This document shows, in pieces, positions 31,185 to 40,416 of a DNA stretch of 42,792 bases. The stretch spans positions 1-42,792 of the forward strand of contig JAUCBJ010006403.1 of the NCBI GenBank assembly GCA_032718475.1, given 5' to 3'. The first letter of the stretch is position 1; the number at the start of each line of letters is the position of its first letter. A model generated the notes under the pieces. The model saw only the letters and a program-made list of their open reading frames with translations, was not told the DNA's origin and made no database searches. The position numbers and the translations under genes were made by a program. The stretch comes from Nemertoderma westbladi (lineage: Eukaryota > Xenacoelomorpha > Nemertodermatida > Nemertodermatidae).

Positions 31185-31658
31185 CCAATGCAACGTGCAT
31201 TGAGAATACTATGCCGGCTAATCAACAAGGTTACAATGCCACAATTCCCTACCCCCCATGAATTTCGCGAGATTATCCGCATCTCCAAAGCCAGTATCTT
31301 TAGGAAGCATCTCACAGTCATGGGTTGTCCACCATGCTCATTTTCTCCATGGGGCTGCCAAAGCACAATATGTGCACAGGCTGGTCGTTACAGTGAAAAC
31401 AATGTCCTGCAAAGTGGAGGATGCTTTGTTCTAGAATCAAGCTTGGGGGAACCAAAGAGACACCTCCAATGTTATATAGTGTCTTGTTGGAGATGTGTGC
31501 ATTGTACTTGATGAAATGAACCCGACGTAGAATTCTTTGTGAATGTGCCATCCAGAGATTTGGTTTCCTCAGCAGTTAGCGCCCAGCATGGACTCCCATA
31601 GAAGAGAATTAGAACTACTGTTGCTCTAAATAATCGGACCTTAAGTTTCTGATTAATT
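31185..31658 (-). mobile_element. LINE family A on minus strand, 3' part (split copy)
   Basis: Reading the minus strand from 31658, AATTAATCAG and GGTCCGATTATTTAG lead into MAHSQRILRRVHFIKYNAHI, LYNIGGVSLVPPSL and ILHFAGHCFHCND. This is the same region as 26965-27420 of the main copy. The 5' edge at 31658 coincides exactly with the end of the DNA transposon. The rest of the copy resumes at 34416. Several frameshifts are present toward the 3' end. Confidence 0.85.
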
Positions 31659-31781
31659 CACTGTCCAACAAATTTTTGGTCATCCTCTGTAACGTAATAA
31701 ATTTTAGGTGTTTCTGATGCAGTTTTTCGAGCTGATTCCAAATCTGCATTCAGAATTTCACCAGCACGTATCAAAAAAAAG
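31659..31781 (+). repeat. Left terminal inverted repeat
   Basis: Starts CACTGTCCAAC. The first 53 bases are identical to the complement of the right end; later positions differ at scattered sites up to CAGCACGTA and an A-rich tail. Confidence 0.92.
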
Positions 31782-31996
31782 TTACAGCTGATTTCATATA
31801 TTTTATAGTTAAGAGTAAAAATCAAGTGTAGGTCATATATTTTATAATACAGTACACTATAAACACCTTGTAATGACCACTTTTAGGTTTTATGCAATAC
31901 TCTCCATTGTTTGCCAGTGACTTGTTACTTACCACCAAAACAAGCCCTGTTTCCCCTCTGTGGCACGTGGAGCCCATGGAGATTCACAGAGGTGTT

Positions 31997-32012
31997 GGCC
32001 CTTAAAAGGGCC
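31997..32012 (-). promoter_or_regulatory. Histone-type mRNA 3' stem-loop
   Basis: Read on the minus strand, the sequence is AAAAC, then GGCCCT-TTTA-AGGGCC, then AACACC. This is a 6-bp stem with a 4-nt UUUA loop. The known consensus is GGYYCU-UYUN-AGRRCC with an A-rich 5' flank and A/C-rich 3' flank, bound by stem-loop binding protein at the end of metazoan histone mRNAs. It lies 64 bp downstream of the stop codon of the transposase-like gene, on the same strand and inside the terminal repeats. A purine-rich CAGAGGGGAAAC about 50 bp further on could play the part of a histone downstream element. Function is inferred. Confidence 0.6.
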
Positions 32013-32076
32013 GTTTTGGCTGAAGTATTTGAGATGTTATTTACAGATGTATTATATATATCATGTTAGAATGAGT

Positions 32077-33768
32077 CTAAAAGTGCTTCACATAGTTCAT
32101 CCTCTTAAACCGCTTTGATGGCTCATCCCTGTGTAGCATCCAACAAAAATCGGCAAGCATTGCAGACGTCCACTTCCCTTGGTATCGCTTTTCCATTGTG
32201 GAAATATCCTGATGGAAGCGTTCCCCATGTTCATCACTAACATCTGAACAACTTGGTGGAAATAAATCTATATGTGAGTTAAGGAAATGAAGCTTTAGTG
32301 ACATATTACAGCCCATATCTCTGTAACTGTTTACAAGCTCACTGACAAGTTCTTTATAGTTGTCACTTCGATGTCTACCAAGGAAGTCTTTACAGACAGC
32401 AGTGAATGCACGCCAGGCTCTGACTTCAACTTGGTTCAGGGTTGCTTCAAATGCCATAGAGTCTTGAAGGAGTTCACGTATCTGAGGGCCTACAAATATT
32501 CCCTCTTTTATCTTTGCATCACTCAATTTCGGGAATTTCGATGAAAGATAGCTGTATCCATCACCATCTCTATCAAGGGCCTTTACAAACTGCTTTATGA
32601 GGCCAAGTTTAATATGTAGCGGTGGGAAAACGATTTTGCTTTTATCTATAAGTGGTTGATTGGAGATGTTGGCTTCACCGACAGTTGCTATAGTTCGTTG
32701 CGGCCACACCTTTCTAATGTAATGTTGAGTCCGGGCTCTACTATCCCATAAACAAATGAAGCAGTTGTACTTTGTGAAGCCAGCTTGTAGTCCAGTTAAA
32801 ATAGCAACCACTTTCAAGTCTACGCAAACAATCCATTCATGTAACTCATATTTAATATGTTCTAGAATGAATCTGATGTTGCTATATGACTCTCTCAGCT
32901 CAACTGAGTGAGCAATGGAAACAGATGGAAATTTGTTGCCATTATGAAGCAGGACGGCTTTAATAGAGTACTTGGAAGCATCAATAAATAGTCGCCACTC
33001 ACTTGGAATGTACTCAACTTCAAAGTATAGAAACAGGGCACTTATGTCGTTACAATAACAGAGTTTTCCATCTTGTGTGAAGAGTTCGGATAGACCACGT
33101 GTACGTTTTCGATAAACTGATGTTTTTGTCGTTTTTGAAACCAGATTCCATTCCTTTAGTCGAGATCCAAGTAGTTCGCTTTGTGCTTTGGTTAATTGCA
33201 AATCGCGACACAGATCATTCAACTCGCCCTGGTTAATCAAGTGGGGCTCAGATGAAACAGCCGCAGTAGAAGAACACTGTTCAACCTCACTGGCTAAACT
33301 ATTTGTGTCTGTTGCAGATTCCTCTGCAGAGCTAAGCTCTGAGTCTGACAGTAGGATATCGCCTTTTGGTGGTTCTGGTACCAGAAGAACAGATGAATGA
33401 GGTACAGGTCTTATAGCAGACGGAATATTTGGGTATTGGATGGATTCCTTGTTCTTTAGGTTAAATCCTGCAACTTGCGTCATACAAAAGTAACAATCAT
33501 TTAAATGATTGTGCTGTTCCCTCCAAACCATAGGAACAGCAAAGAGTGACCCCGAACCACTTTGTTTCCACCTTGTAAGGGTTGTAATACAACGGGAACA
33601 ACATATATGTGGAGCCCAAGTCTTATACTGATCTCCAAGTTTAACTCCAAAATATGCCCAATAGAGTTGACATATATTTCGTGTAATGTTTCGTCGATTG
33701 CGGATAACTGTATATTCTCCACAAATATAGCAAAAACTATCAGGGTTATTGGTGCAAGCTCTTGACAT
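32077..33768 (-). CDS. Intact RNase H-like transposase candidate, 563 aa
   Basis: I chose ATG at 33768 (MSRACTNNPD); the frame is open 12 codons further up but without another ATG. Residues 13-60 hold a cysteine cluster (CYIC ... HICCSRC) with the look of a ZAD-type zinc-binding domain, and DCYFC follows at 91-95. Residues 140-180 are acidic and Ser-rich. The C-terminal half has LFIDASKYSIKAVLLHNGN (Asp263), EWIVCVDLKVVAILTGLQAG (Asp317), CFICLWDSR, FPPLHIKLGL and DVSDEHGERFHQDISTMEKR (511-527) with YQGKWTSAMLADFCW. Two Asp in beta-strand-like settings and the late Glu fit a DDE/RNase H fold; this is inference. I recognise the protein as one of a multicopy family common in arthropods and cnidarians. 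It would bind the terminal repeats and move the element. No stop or frameshift is present. Confidence 0.85.
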   Translation of the reverse strand: MSRACTNNPDSFCYICGEYTVIRNRRNITRNICQLYWAYFGVKLGDQYKTWAPHICCSRCITTLTRWKQSGSGSLFAVPMVWREQHNHLNDCYFCMTQVAGFNLKNKESIQYPNIPSAIRPVPHSSVLLVPEPPKGDILLSDSELSSAEESATDTNSLASEVEQCSSTAAVSSEPHLINQGELNDLCRDLQLTKAQSELLGSRLKEWNLVSKTTKTSVYRKRTRGLSELFTQDGKLCYCNDISALFLYFEVEYIPSEWRLFIDASKYSIKAVLLHNGNKFPSVSIAHSVELRESYSNIRFILEHIKYELHEWIVCVDLKVVAILTGLQAGFTKYNCFICLWDSRARTQHYIRKVWPQRTIATVGEANISNQPLIDKSKIVFPPLHIKLGLIKQFVKALDRDGDGYSYLSSKFPKLSDAKIKEGIFVGPQIRELLQDSMAFEATLNQVEVRAWRAFTAVCKDFLGRHRSDNYKELVSELVNSYRDMGCNMSLKLHFLNSHIDLFPPSCSDVSDEHGERFHQDISTMEKRYQGKWTSAMLADFCWMLHRDEPSKRFKRMNYVKHF

Positions 33769-34292
33769 GATGGTATCAGTGTCATATATTTTTAAATAAA
33801 TCAATAAAAGGAAATGATGATAATATAAATTGTATAATCCAATACAAGCAAAAATATAGTGAAAGCGTTGTATTTTATTCTGTATTGTGAAGGTACCGGT
33901 ACTGGGTTGTGAGTAGGCCTACAGTATAGGGCTACAGGAGTGAATCTTGTAAATATTAAAGTTGTCAGGATGCAGCAAATAGCAACTAGGGCCTACTGTT
34001 AGTGTACTCTGTTTTTGGTACAAAAATGTAAGTATTACTGCTTACATTTTTGTGTTAGTGTAATTACTTCGTTAACAAATTTTAATTTTATAGGCCTACT
34101 GAACACTAATACATATTACAGGAATACTAGTATGGTAGGCCTACAGCACAGACTAGTACGACACAGATTGTGTTGTGATAGGACTTGGAAAACGCAATGT
34201 CTTTGATGTGTAGTTTCAAATTTCCCACCATATTTAATATAAATCGTTAATACAATTCACAAGATTTGGGGAAAAAATTCAAAATGATTTAT
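33769..34292 (-). promoter_or_regulatory. Upstream (5') region of the transposase gene
   Basis: About 520 bp between the start codon and the right terminal repeat. It has three TAGGCCTA octamers (33914, 34091, 34136) and a 13-bp hairpin at 34020-34053. No TATA box or intron can be assigned with confidence. Confidence 0.4.
34020..34053. repeat. Perfect 13-bp hairpin in transposon 5' region
   Basis: ACAAAAATGTAAG (34020-34032) pairs fully with CTTACATTTTTGT (34041-34053) across an 8-nt loop. Confidence 0.9.
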
Positions 34293-34415
34293 CTTTTTAT
34301 TGGTACGTGCTGTGAAAATGCTGAATGCAGATTTGGAATCAGCGCAAAAAACTGCATCAGTGACACCTAAAATTTATTACGTTACAGAGGATGACCAAAA
34401 ATTTGTTGGACAGTG
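34293..34415 (-). repeat. Right terminal inverted repeat
   Basis: Reverse complement of 31659-31781, ending at GGACAGTG. It lies upstream of the transposase-like gene and so may also contain its promoter. Confidence 0.92.
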
Positions 34416-35400
34416 ATATGTGTGACTTCCAAATCGTGGAAAGCATTTTCCTTACTATTCGAAGGTCCACACCTGACTTCCGAATCCATGATCTGAGGCA
34501 ACAGAAGTCATCCACATGCTCAAACATACCATAATTTGTCTTATGCTCATCAGAGCCGAAATTTGCTGAGACTTTCACAGATAAATGTCAAGATTTTTGT
34601 CATCTTGGAGTTAACAAAAACACCAATACTAGAAGCAGTCTGTTCTAATGAGCTGATGTGCTGTTGGGCCCCCCTAGTGATTCTAAGAGTACTCCAAAGT
34701 CATCAGCATAAAGTCTAGATCAGTTAGGTACTTTGCTGGATTTCCTCGACTTCTGGAGCATAGGTGGAGTTACCATCGCCCCATCATCATTGTGATGATC
34801 TAAGGACATATATAGAACATAGTCAACCACAATTATGAATAAGAATGGTGCAAGTATGTCTCCCTGGAGGACGCCCCATAACACTTCAAATGATTCTGTG
34901 TCACCGTCAACAGTAGACACAAATGTTGTCGAACCGTCGTATACTGATCTGATTGCTGCAATAATTTTATCAGGAATCCCATATAATGAAAGTATGCTAA
35001 ACATACGTGAGCAAGAGACTGAATCAAAGGCCTTGAAGAAGTCAACAAAGATAACAGCCAGATGCCTGTCTTTCTTTTTTGATAACTCTTCAATTATCCT
35101 TCTAAGTGCCAAAATGGGTTCCATGGTCCATGTTACTTAGTAGGTTAATTACTCAGTAGTTAAATTGTTTCCTTAGTTAGTTATAAATATCTAAATATCG
35201 TGCTATATCGTATTATAATAATTGTGATCTCGCCTATTGCAATTAAATATGCATTGGCTTTAATTGGTCTTAATGTATCACCTTCACTTCAGCAAAGGTG
35301 ATATCACCAATTGGAATCTCTAGTAGGAGTGCAGACCCAAACACCTTTACTTCTATAAAGTTATCAGGCAATACCCTGCCATTATCGAGGAGTCATCGCT
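34416..35400 (-). mobile_element. LINE family A on minus strand, 5' part (split copy)
   Basis: Continues the copy at 31185-31658 on the other side of the DNA transposon. Reading minus from 35129 the frame MEPILALRRIIEELSKKK, VIFVDFFKAFDSVS, VLQGDILAPFLFIIVVDY is open to about 34720, then degenerate to 34416 (ending TTTGGAAGTCACAC). A further piece at 35283-35400 matches the linker (FIEVKV.ES..PDIPIGDIS). Between 35130 and 35282 the expected RT start (25.88-26.2 kb in the main copy) is replaced by unrelated AT-rich sequence, so there was a deletion with filler. Confidence 0.85.
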
Positions 35401-35479
35401 TCATGGTTTGACAATTTGGAAAAAGCAATTAAAACTATGTCTGAAGGAATAGCACACAGATACTCCATTGATGTTCGAT

Positions 35480-35900
35480 TAAATCTGCCATCTTAAAGAT
35501 GAAAACATTAACCTGAAGAAAGATTTGCTGGATTTACATGATGCTGCTGATGACCAGCAGCAATACCATCGTCGTAACAATGTTTTGTTCCACGGCGTTT
35601 CTGAGTTAGGAGTTGAACAGGACCTCTCTTCACTGAAGGCCATCTTACTGGACTGGATGTCTGGCATCGACTGGGTCGTACTAATAAGAATAATAAACCA
35701 CGTCCTATTCTTGTACGGTTTATTGCGCATGGTTCCCGTTATGTTGTCTTTAAAAATCTTGATAAACTTCCGGATAAAATTTACAGCCAAACGTTCCTAG
35801 CTCCTTCGTGAAGCCGTTCTTTTAAGGAAGAAGAAGGCTGTTTTCGCAGCATATTCCATCAACGGTCAATCTGTGAGAGGAATCTGTGTCCTCCTCTGAG
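35480..35900 (+). pseudogene. LINE C ORF1-like fragment (coiled coil and RNA-binding domain)
   Basis: From 35487 the frame reads HLKDENINLKKDLLDLHDAA, then YHRRNNVLFHGVSE, the classic junction of coiled coil and RRM-like domain of LINE ORF1 proteins (RRNNLLIHGIPE is usual). After a frameshift near 35650 the pieces GRTNKNNKPRPILVRFIAHG and RYVVFKNLDKLPDKIY follow. A stop near 35803 precedes VLLRKKKAVFAAYSINGQSV. ORF1 products coat LINE RNA. The N-terminus (FDNLEKAIKTMSEGI, about 35418) is only partly preserved. Confidence 0.7.
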
Positions 35901-35930
35901 AGAGATTAACTTCCAAAAGTCTATATGTCC

Positions 35931-36212
35931 TAAACGTAAGGTGTGTTTTACTTTGTTTATCATAAAGTGCCAATTGATAGAAACTAAACGTAAGGTGTGT
36001 TTTACTTTGTTTATCATAAAGTGCCAATTGATAGAAACTAAACGTAAGGTGTGTTTTACTTTGTTTATCATAAAGTGCCAATTGATAGAAACTAAACGTA
36101 AGGTGTGTTTTACTTTGTTTATCATAAAGTGCCAATTGATAGAAACTAAACGTAAGGTGTGTTTTACTGCGTGTTTTACTTTGTTTATCATAAAGAGCCA
36201 CTTGTTATAAAC
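35931..36212 (+). repeat. 54-bp tandem repeat (4 full copies and a variant)
   Basis: Units starting TAAACGTAAGGTGTGTTTTA lie at 35931, 35985, 36039 and 36093; a fifth at 36147 has a small internal duplication of GTGTTTTACT and a diverged end. The unit length is a multiple of three, so frames stay open on both strands, giving 18-residue repeats on paper (plus: CFTLFIIKCQLIETKRKV). The array lies between the ORF1-like and ORF2-like parts of LINE C. Confidence 0.95.
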
Positions 36213-36560
36213 TATTGCGGATATTTTTAATTGTTAATTTAATTTGTTAAATTTCTATAAAATAACAGTAGCTTCTATACTCTATTCTTAGTAACGGCAT
36301 AGGTTTAAATCATAAATTTAATTAGCTGATTTGTATTGATATCTGAACATATTGCGATAACAATACAGTAGAAAATTATTGTCACGTAACAATGTATTCA
36401 TGAACCCGTGTTATACTTGTGATTCAATTTAATCATATCAGACATACTAATAACTCATTAACACACTAACGTGTTCAATTCACTTCAGCATTATGCTGCA
36501 ATTAATTATTAGCGACTAGTTGCAATCACCATACTAACCCCCATTTATTAACACATTAAT
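36213..36560. other. AT-rich spacer inside LINE C
   Basis: No gene. It may be LINE C internal non-coding sequence or an unrelated insertion. Confidence 0.35.
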
Positions 36561-36689
36561 ATGTCACTTCAGTTCACCTCAGAGTTTTATTACATTGCAA
36601 ACCCCTGTTTGCATTATTCCATTATTATTATTGTTAAGTTTCACAAACATCACCACATGTCACAAAGTAATGCTGATAGTTCCCACCAT

Positions 36690-36890
36690 GTTCTACATCC
36701 CTATCCTAAACAGAATGAAAGCTGTAATTTTTGTTTTTCTACTTTTACCTCTCTCGATAAATTTTTTACTTGTCCTATTTGAAGCCAGTTTTTCCACTTC
36801 CAGTGCAGAACATTTCTACCGACCTCTGGTTATTTGTCACTGACCTCATACTGGTGTATATTTTGCAGCAATTCAATTTTTCTTTTGCAT
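36690..36890 (+). pseudogene. LINE C PHD-like zinc finger remnant
   Basis: In one frame CNFCFSTFTSLDKFFTCPI is followed by a stop and then SQFFHFQC, and later YWCIFCSNSI. The spacing fits a PHD finger C4-H-C3 (CxxC, CxxC, HxxC, WCxxC) in which one Cys position is now the stop or its neighbour. PHD-type fingers occur in proteins of some CR1-group LINEs. The reading DDLDIFSTVDSVENCTIES follows in another frame at about 36900. Confidence 0.45.
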
Positions 36891-37016
36891 GATCTAATGA
36901 TGATTTAGATATTTTTTCAACTGTAGACTCCGTGGAGAATTGCACCATAGAATCAGTAAATAACTACTAGTAAATATATAAAATAAACCCTGATGATAAT
37001 AATATAACATCTACCA

Positions 37017-37830
37017 GTGTCTCTGGAGATTAATTTTAATTGCGAAAAGTTTGACACTCTTATAAATACATTTACACGGCCACTTTCAATAATATACCAT
37101 TTGAATTGTCGTAGTTTAGCAGCCAATTTATCAGCCGTTGATTTTCTCCAATCGCTAGACTCAAAGTTTGATATTTTAACATTCTCAGAAACTTTTATAT
37201 CATACTCTAACGATCTCAGTCAATACACTAAACCTGGATTTGTTTGCCTATTTGTGACTTTCACAGAACTGGCAAGTATCTTAATAAAGGGGGCACCGCT
37301 ATATATGTTCGCGAGGAGTTCGAGGCCAAGTGTAGAGATGATTTTAAATTATCTGGAGCAGAGAATTCTTGGGTCGAGATTTCCAGATTGCACCTAATTA
37401 ACCAGACTAACTAACCAGACCAACTAACCAGACTGCATCTATCGTTCTCAAGACGAAGACGACAGAGGTTGATGCATTTACTTCTAACTTAGAAAATTTG
37501 CTGCAATCTTTAGCTGAACAAAACTTTGAGGTAGTAATTACAGGTGATTATAATATTGATTTATGGAAAGATAAAGCGAATAAACCTGTCACCCAAACCT
37601 ACCTGGGTGCCCTTTCATCAAATGGCTTTTCACAATTAATTGACAAAGCAACAAGGATAACTCCACATTCTCGCACATTAATTGATCATGTTATAACAAA
37701 TATAAATTCATATTTTTGTCATCATTGCGTCTTTCTTACAGATACAGGCAGCTCAGAACATTTGTCAACCTTCCTAGTGCTCTCAGATTTCGACACTTAC
37801 TTTTTAGGCCTGAAACTTCAAAAGTAACAT
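37017..37830 (+). pseudogene. LINE C ORF2 endonuclease
   Basis: The frame from 37017 reads LSIIYHLNCRSLAANLSAVD and FDILTFSETFISYSND, the first two motifs of APE-type LINE endonucleases (NxRS, ETW-like). The frame at 37498-37827 holds FEVVITGDYNIDLWKDKANK and TLIDHVITN, the GDFN-like and DH motifs. The part between 37250 and 37490 is disturbed by frameshifts and a small repeat of AACTAACCAGAC (37400-37430). The enzyme would nick target DNA for reverse transcription. Confidence 0.8.
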
Positions 37831-39640
37831 TCGATTATAGCAAATCCAATGTCAATCATTTTTTAAGCAGTCTCAAGGACCCAGACTTACGGACTCACTC
37901 CTCCACTGATATTACAGACCCAGAACGCTTTAACCAATTTTATGTAGATTTTCAAAAAATATGTGACCTCCATCTTCCGACTAAGTTGTTAAGTAAACAA
38001 GATATCCCAAGGATGCCATGGCTAACAGCGGTGTTACTGATGGCAATTAGAAGGAAAACTGTACTGTATGCTTAATTAGTGAACAACCCCATAGCAACCA
38101 ATGAGAATGCCTATAAAACATATCGTAATAAGCTGGTCTCGTTACTTCGACAAGCAGAAAAAGACTACTATTATTCCCAATTTAATAAGAACAAATCAAA
38201 CATTAAAGGAACATGGCGTACCATTAATTCTTTATTACATCGTGGTAAGAAACTTTCGACTCCAAACAAACTGCTTACTTCAAATAAATCAATCATAACG
38301 TAACCTTCTGATATAGCTAATGAATTCAACACATTTTTTACTTACATTGGACCAGAATTAGCTTCCGAAATCCCACATTCACCACACAGTCCGACTCGTT
38401 TTATTTCACATAACAAACCAAATTAATTTTCACTGGTTGAAACAACTCCAATTGAAGTCCAATATTTCATTCTCAATTTAAAAGATGGCTCAGCTTCCAA
38501 CGACATGTTTCCAGTTAAGCTTCTTAAATTAGGATACTGTGCACTATCATCCCGTCTGTCTTCTTTAATCAAATTATCTATATCAAAGGGTTTCTACCCA
38601 TCTTTATTAAAGGTGGCAAAGGTCATTCCACTTTACAAAGGTGGCAACCCGCTTCAATCCCCAAACTATAGACCAATTTCGTTTCACTCTGTATTTAATA
38701 AAATTTACAAAACTATAATAAATACTCAACTAGTATCTTATCGCGATAAATATTCCATCCTGTGTCCTAACCAATTCGGTTTTTACAAAAAATATACAAC
38801 ATCTTTTGCAATCCTTAATATAGTTGATACAATCCGGGATGCTCTCAACAATAAAGACTACACATCAGTTATATACATAGACCTCAGGAAAGCATTTGAC
38901 TCCTTAGACCACTCCATTCTTCTTAATTAAAAACTTAACTGTTATGGTATTCGTGGCACTCCTCACCATCTTCTCTCTGACTATCTCACAAACCGCTCTC
39001 AATTTCTTTCTCTTGGAAATGTCAACTCCGTCAACAGATCTATTTCATGTGGTATTCCCCAAGGCTCCATCCTCGGACCTCTCCTTTTTCTGCTATATGT
39101 CAATGATCTTCCCAACTGCAGCTCCTTTCTCACAACTCTATTCGCTGACGACACCTCTTTAATGCACCATTCTGGTGCATCTTCACAATTAATTCCAACC
39201 ATTAATTTACATCTTGCCAAGGTGTCAGTCAGATGGGCTTATCAATAACAGACTCTCAATCAACACGAAGTAAACTGAGTATACTATGTTTTCCAATACT
39301 TTAAACTTTGGCTCAGCCAACTCACCTGTCATCATTAACGGCAAACGAATTACGGAGACGTTTTCTTCTAAATATCTAGGACTTCATATTGATAACAAAT
39401 TATCGTTTCGCTTACATATAAATAGTATCCTCAAAAAGATTTCAAAATCAGGAGGGATATTCTATAACCTGCGACATATTGTTCCCTCTCCAATAATACG
39501 CTCATTATCTTTATCAGGGGAAGCACCTACACTGCAATTATTAAGCCTCTTCACATCAAACTCAATAAAATTTTCTGTTGCATTACATTTTAGTCACCAC
39601 AGATCATCTTCTTTACCTTTGTATAAAAATTAAACGTCCT
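37831..39640 (+). pseudogene. LINE C ORF2 reverse transcriptase and C-terminus
   Basis: Linker pieces occur at 37850-38300 (KTYRNKLVSLLRQAEKDYYY, TWRTINSLLH). RT at 38505-38930 reads VAKVIPLYKGGNPLQSPNYR, CPNQFGFYKKYTT and VIYIDLRKAFDSLDHSILLN, with the first catalytic Asp. The next block, with GIPQGS and the FADDT catalytic pair near 39145-39160, is in a shifted frame. The thumb and C-terminus at 39286-39633 read KRITETFSSKYLGLHIDNKL and GGIFYNLRHIVPSPIIRSL. At least four stops or shifts are present. Confidence 0.82.
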
Positions 39641-40351
39641 TCAACTCCATAGTCGTCATAAGTTTCAAGTTTCCTTACTTATGTTTGATGTCTTTCATAA
39701 TTCTCATCACCCTCTTACTTATCTTTTCCGAAAAACAGCCACCATCCACACTAGGGTGTAGTGTCAATTACGAAATTTGTGCTTTCCATTTTCGATAGTG
39801 AAAAAAAGTGGACCACACATGTTTGTATTTCAGTTAAAAAAATTTTTGAAAAATAATTATGCCTTCTATTGCCGCCAGCCCATCGAAAAAAGTTATTTTT
39901 TGGTCTATTTTTCGCACCAATTTTGTCCACTAAATGCATAGAAAAATTGATATTATTGGCTGTTACTGTCGATGTGGTTATCAGATATGGCTGATATTTG
40001 AAAATAGTAGCAAATCGGGAACATACAATAGTCAGATACATAATTGTATATTATAGTGCTGGCATATTGCCTGTCTGACTGTCTGTCTGTCAAAATACAA
40101 AAATATGCCATTTACCCCTGACGCATTGTCAAATTTAGCTGATTCATGGTCTATGCCCGCTACTACATCGCCAAAAACGTTAACAAATCTCATTTTCTAT
40201 TATTTCGAAACCACTCAACTGACAGACTGTCTGTCTGTCTATCCATCTGAATGGCAGACTTAATAAATAATTATTTAAAAAATACAAATATACTTAAAAA
40301 TTTCATATATTACAAACAAGTATTTATATTACAAAAAATTACTAAAGTCTA

Positions 40352-40416
40352 CTCATGAGATTCGAACATTGAGATTGTAGTTCAAACGCTGTACACAATC
40401 AATGAGCTAGTGAGAT
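40352..40416 (-). repeat. tRNA-like unit 4
   Basis: On the minus strand CTAGCTCATTGATTG fits an A box with D-loop, and AATGTTCGAATCTC is a good B box inside a T-arm (CTCAATG...CATGAG). No palindromic arms were found. It is probably a tRNA-derived SINE or pseudogene. Confidence 0.5.

Larger units (their letters stand above)
31659..34415 (-). mobile_element. Complete DNA transposon with CACTG-starting 123-bp TIRs
   Basis: Terminal inverted repeats begin CACTGTCCAAC at 31659 and end with its complement at 34415. They extend about 123 bp each with roughly ten differences. The element is 2,757 bp and holds one intact minus-strand gene (32077-33768). It interrupts a LINE A copy. The flanking bases are ATT on the left and ATA on the right, compatible with a 3-bp target duplication carrying one change. 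CACTG/CACTA ends with 2-4-bp duplications are usual for the CMC group (CACTA, Mirage, Chapaev), but the transposase-like protein is not one I can place in a named superfamily. Confidence 0.88.
35400..39760 (+). mobile_element. LINE family C (CR1/L2-group-like), decayed but long
   Basis: The element shows an ORF1-like RNA-binding part, a 54-bp tandem repeat, a PHD-like finger, an APE-type endonuclease, RT and C-terminal region in one orientation over 4.3 kb. Motifs such as IDLRKAFDSLDHSILL and CGIPQGSILGPLLFLLYVND (the latter in one frame of the region near 39045-39105) belong to the jockey/CR1/L2 side of LINEs. Every domain has some stops or frameshifts. The 3' end is placed after the last coding homology at about 39755; no tail was identified. 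Confidence 0.85.

Noticed and set aside
33188-33765. Plus-strand frames opposite the transposase-like gene
   Set aside because: They are antisense to an intact, motif-bearing gene and contain no domain.
35859-36210. Repeat-rich proteins on both strands across the 54-bp array
   Set aside because: The open frames exist only because the unit length is a multiple of three and has no stop; there is no start context, promoter or domain.
36561-36843. A small multi-membrane protein (hydrophobic frame starting near 36595)
   Set aside because: The alternative frame in the same place matches a PHD-like finger and continues into LINE C; the hydrophobic reading is a side effect of T-rich codons.
40071-40245. 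CRISPR-like array of GTCT words
   Set aside because: The words are short microsatellite units without regular spacers, in eukaryotic DNA.
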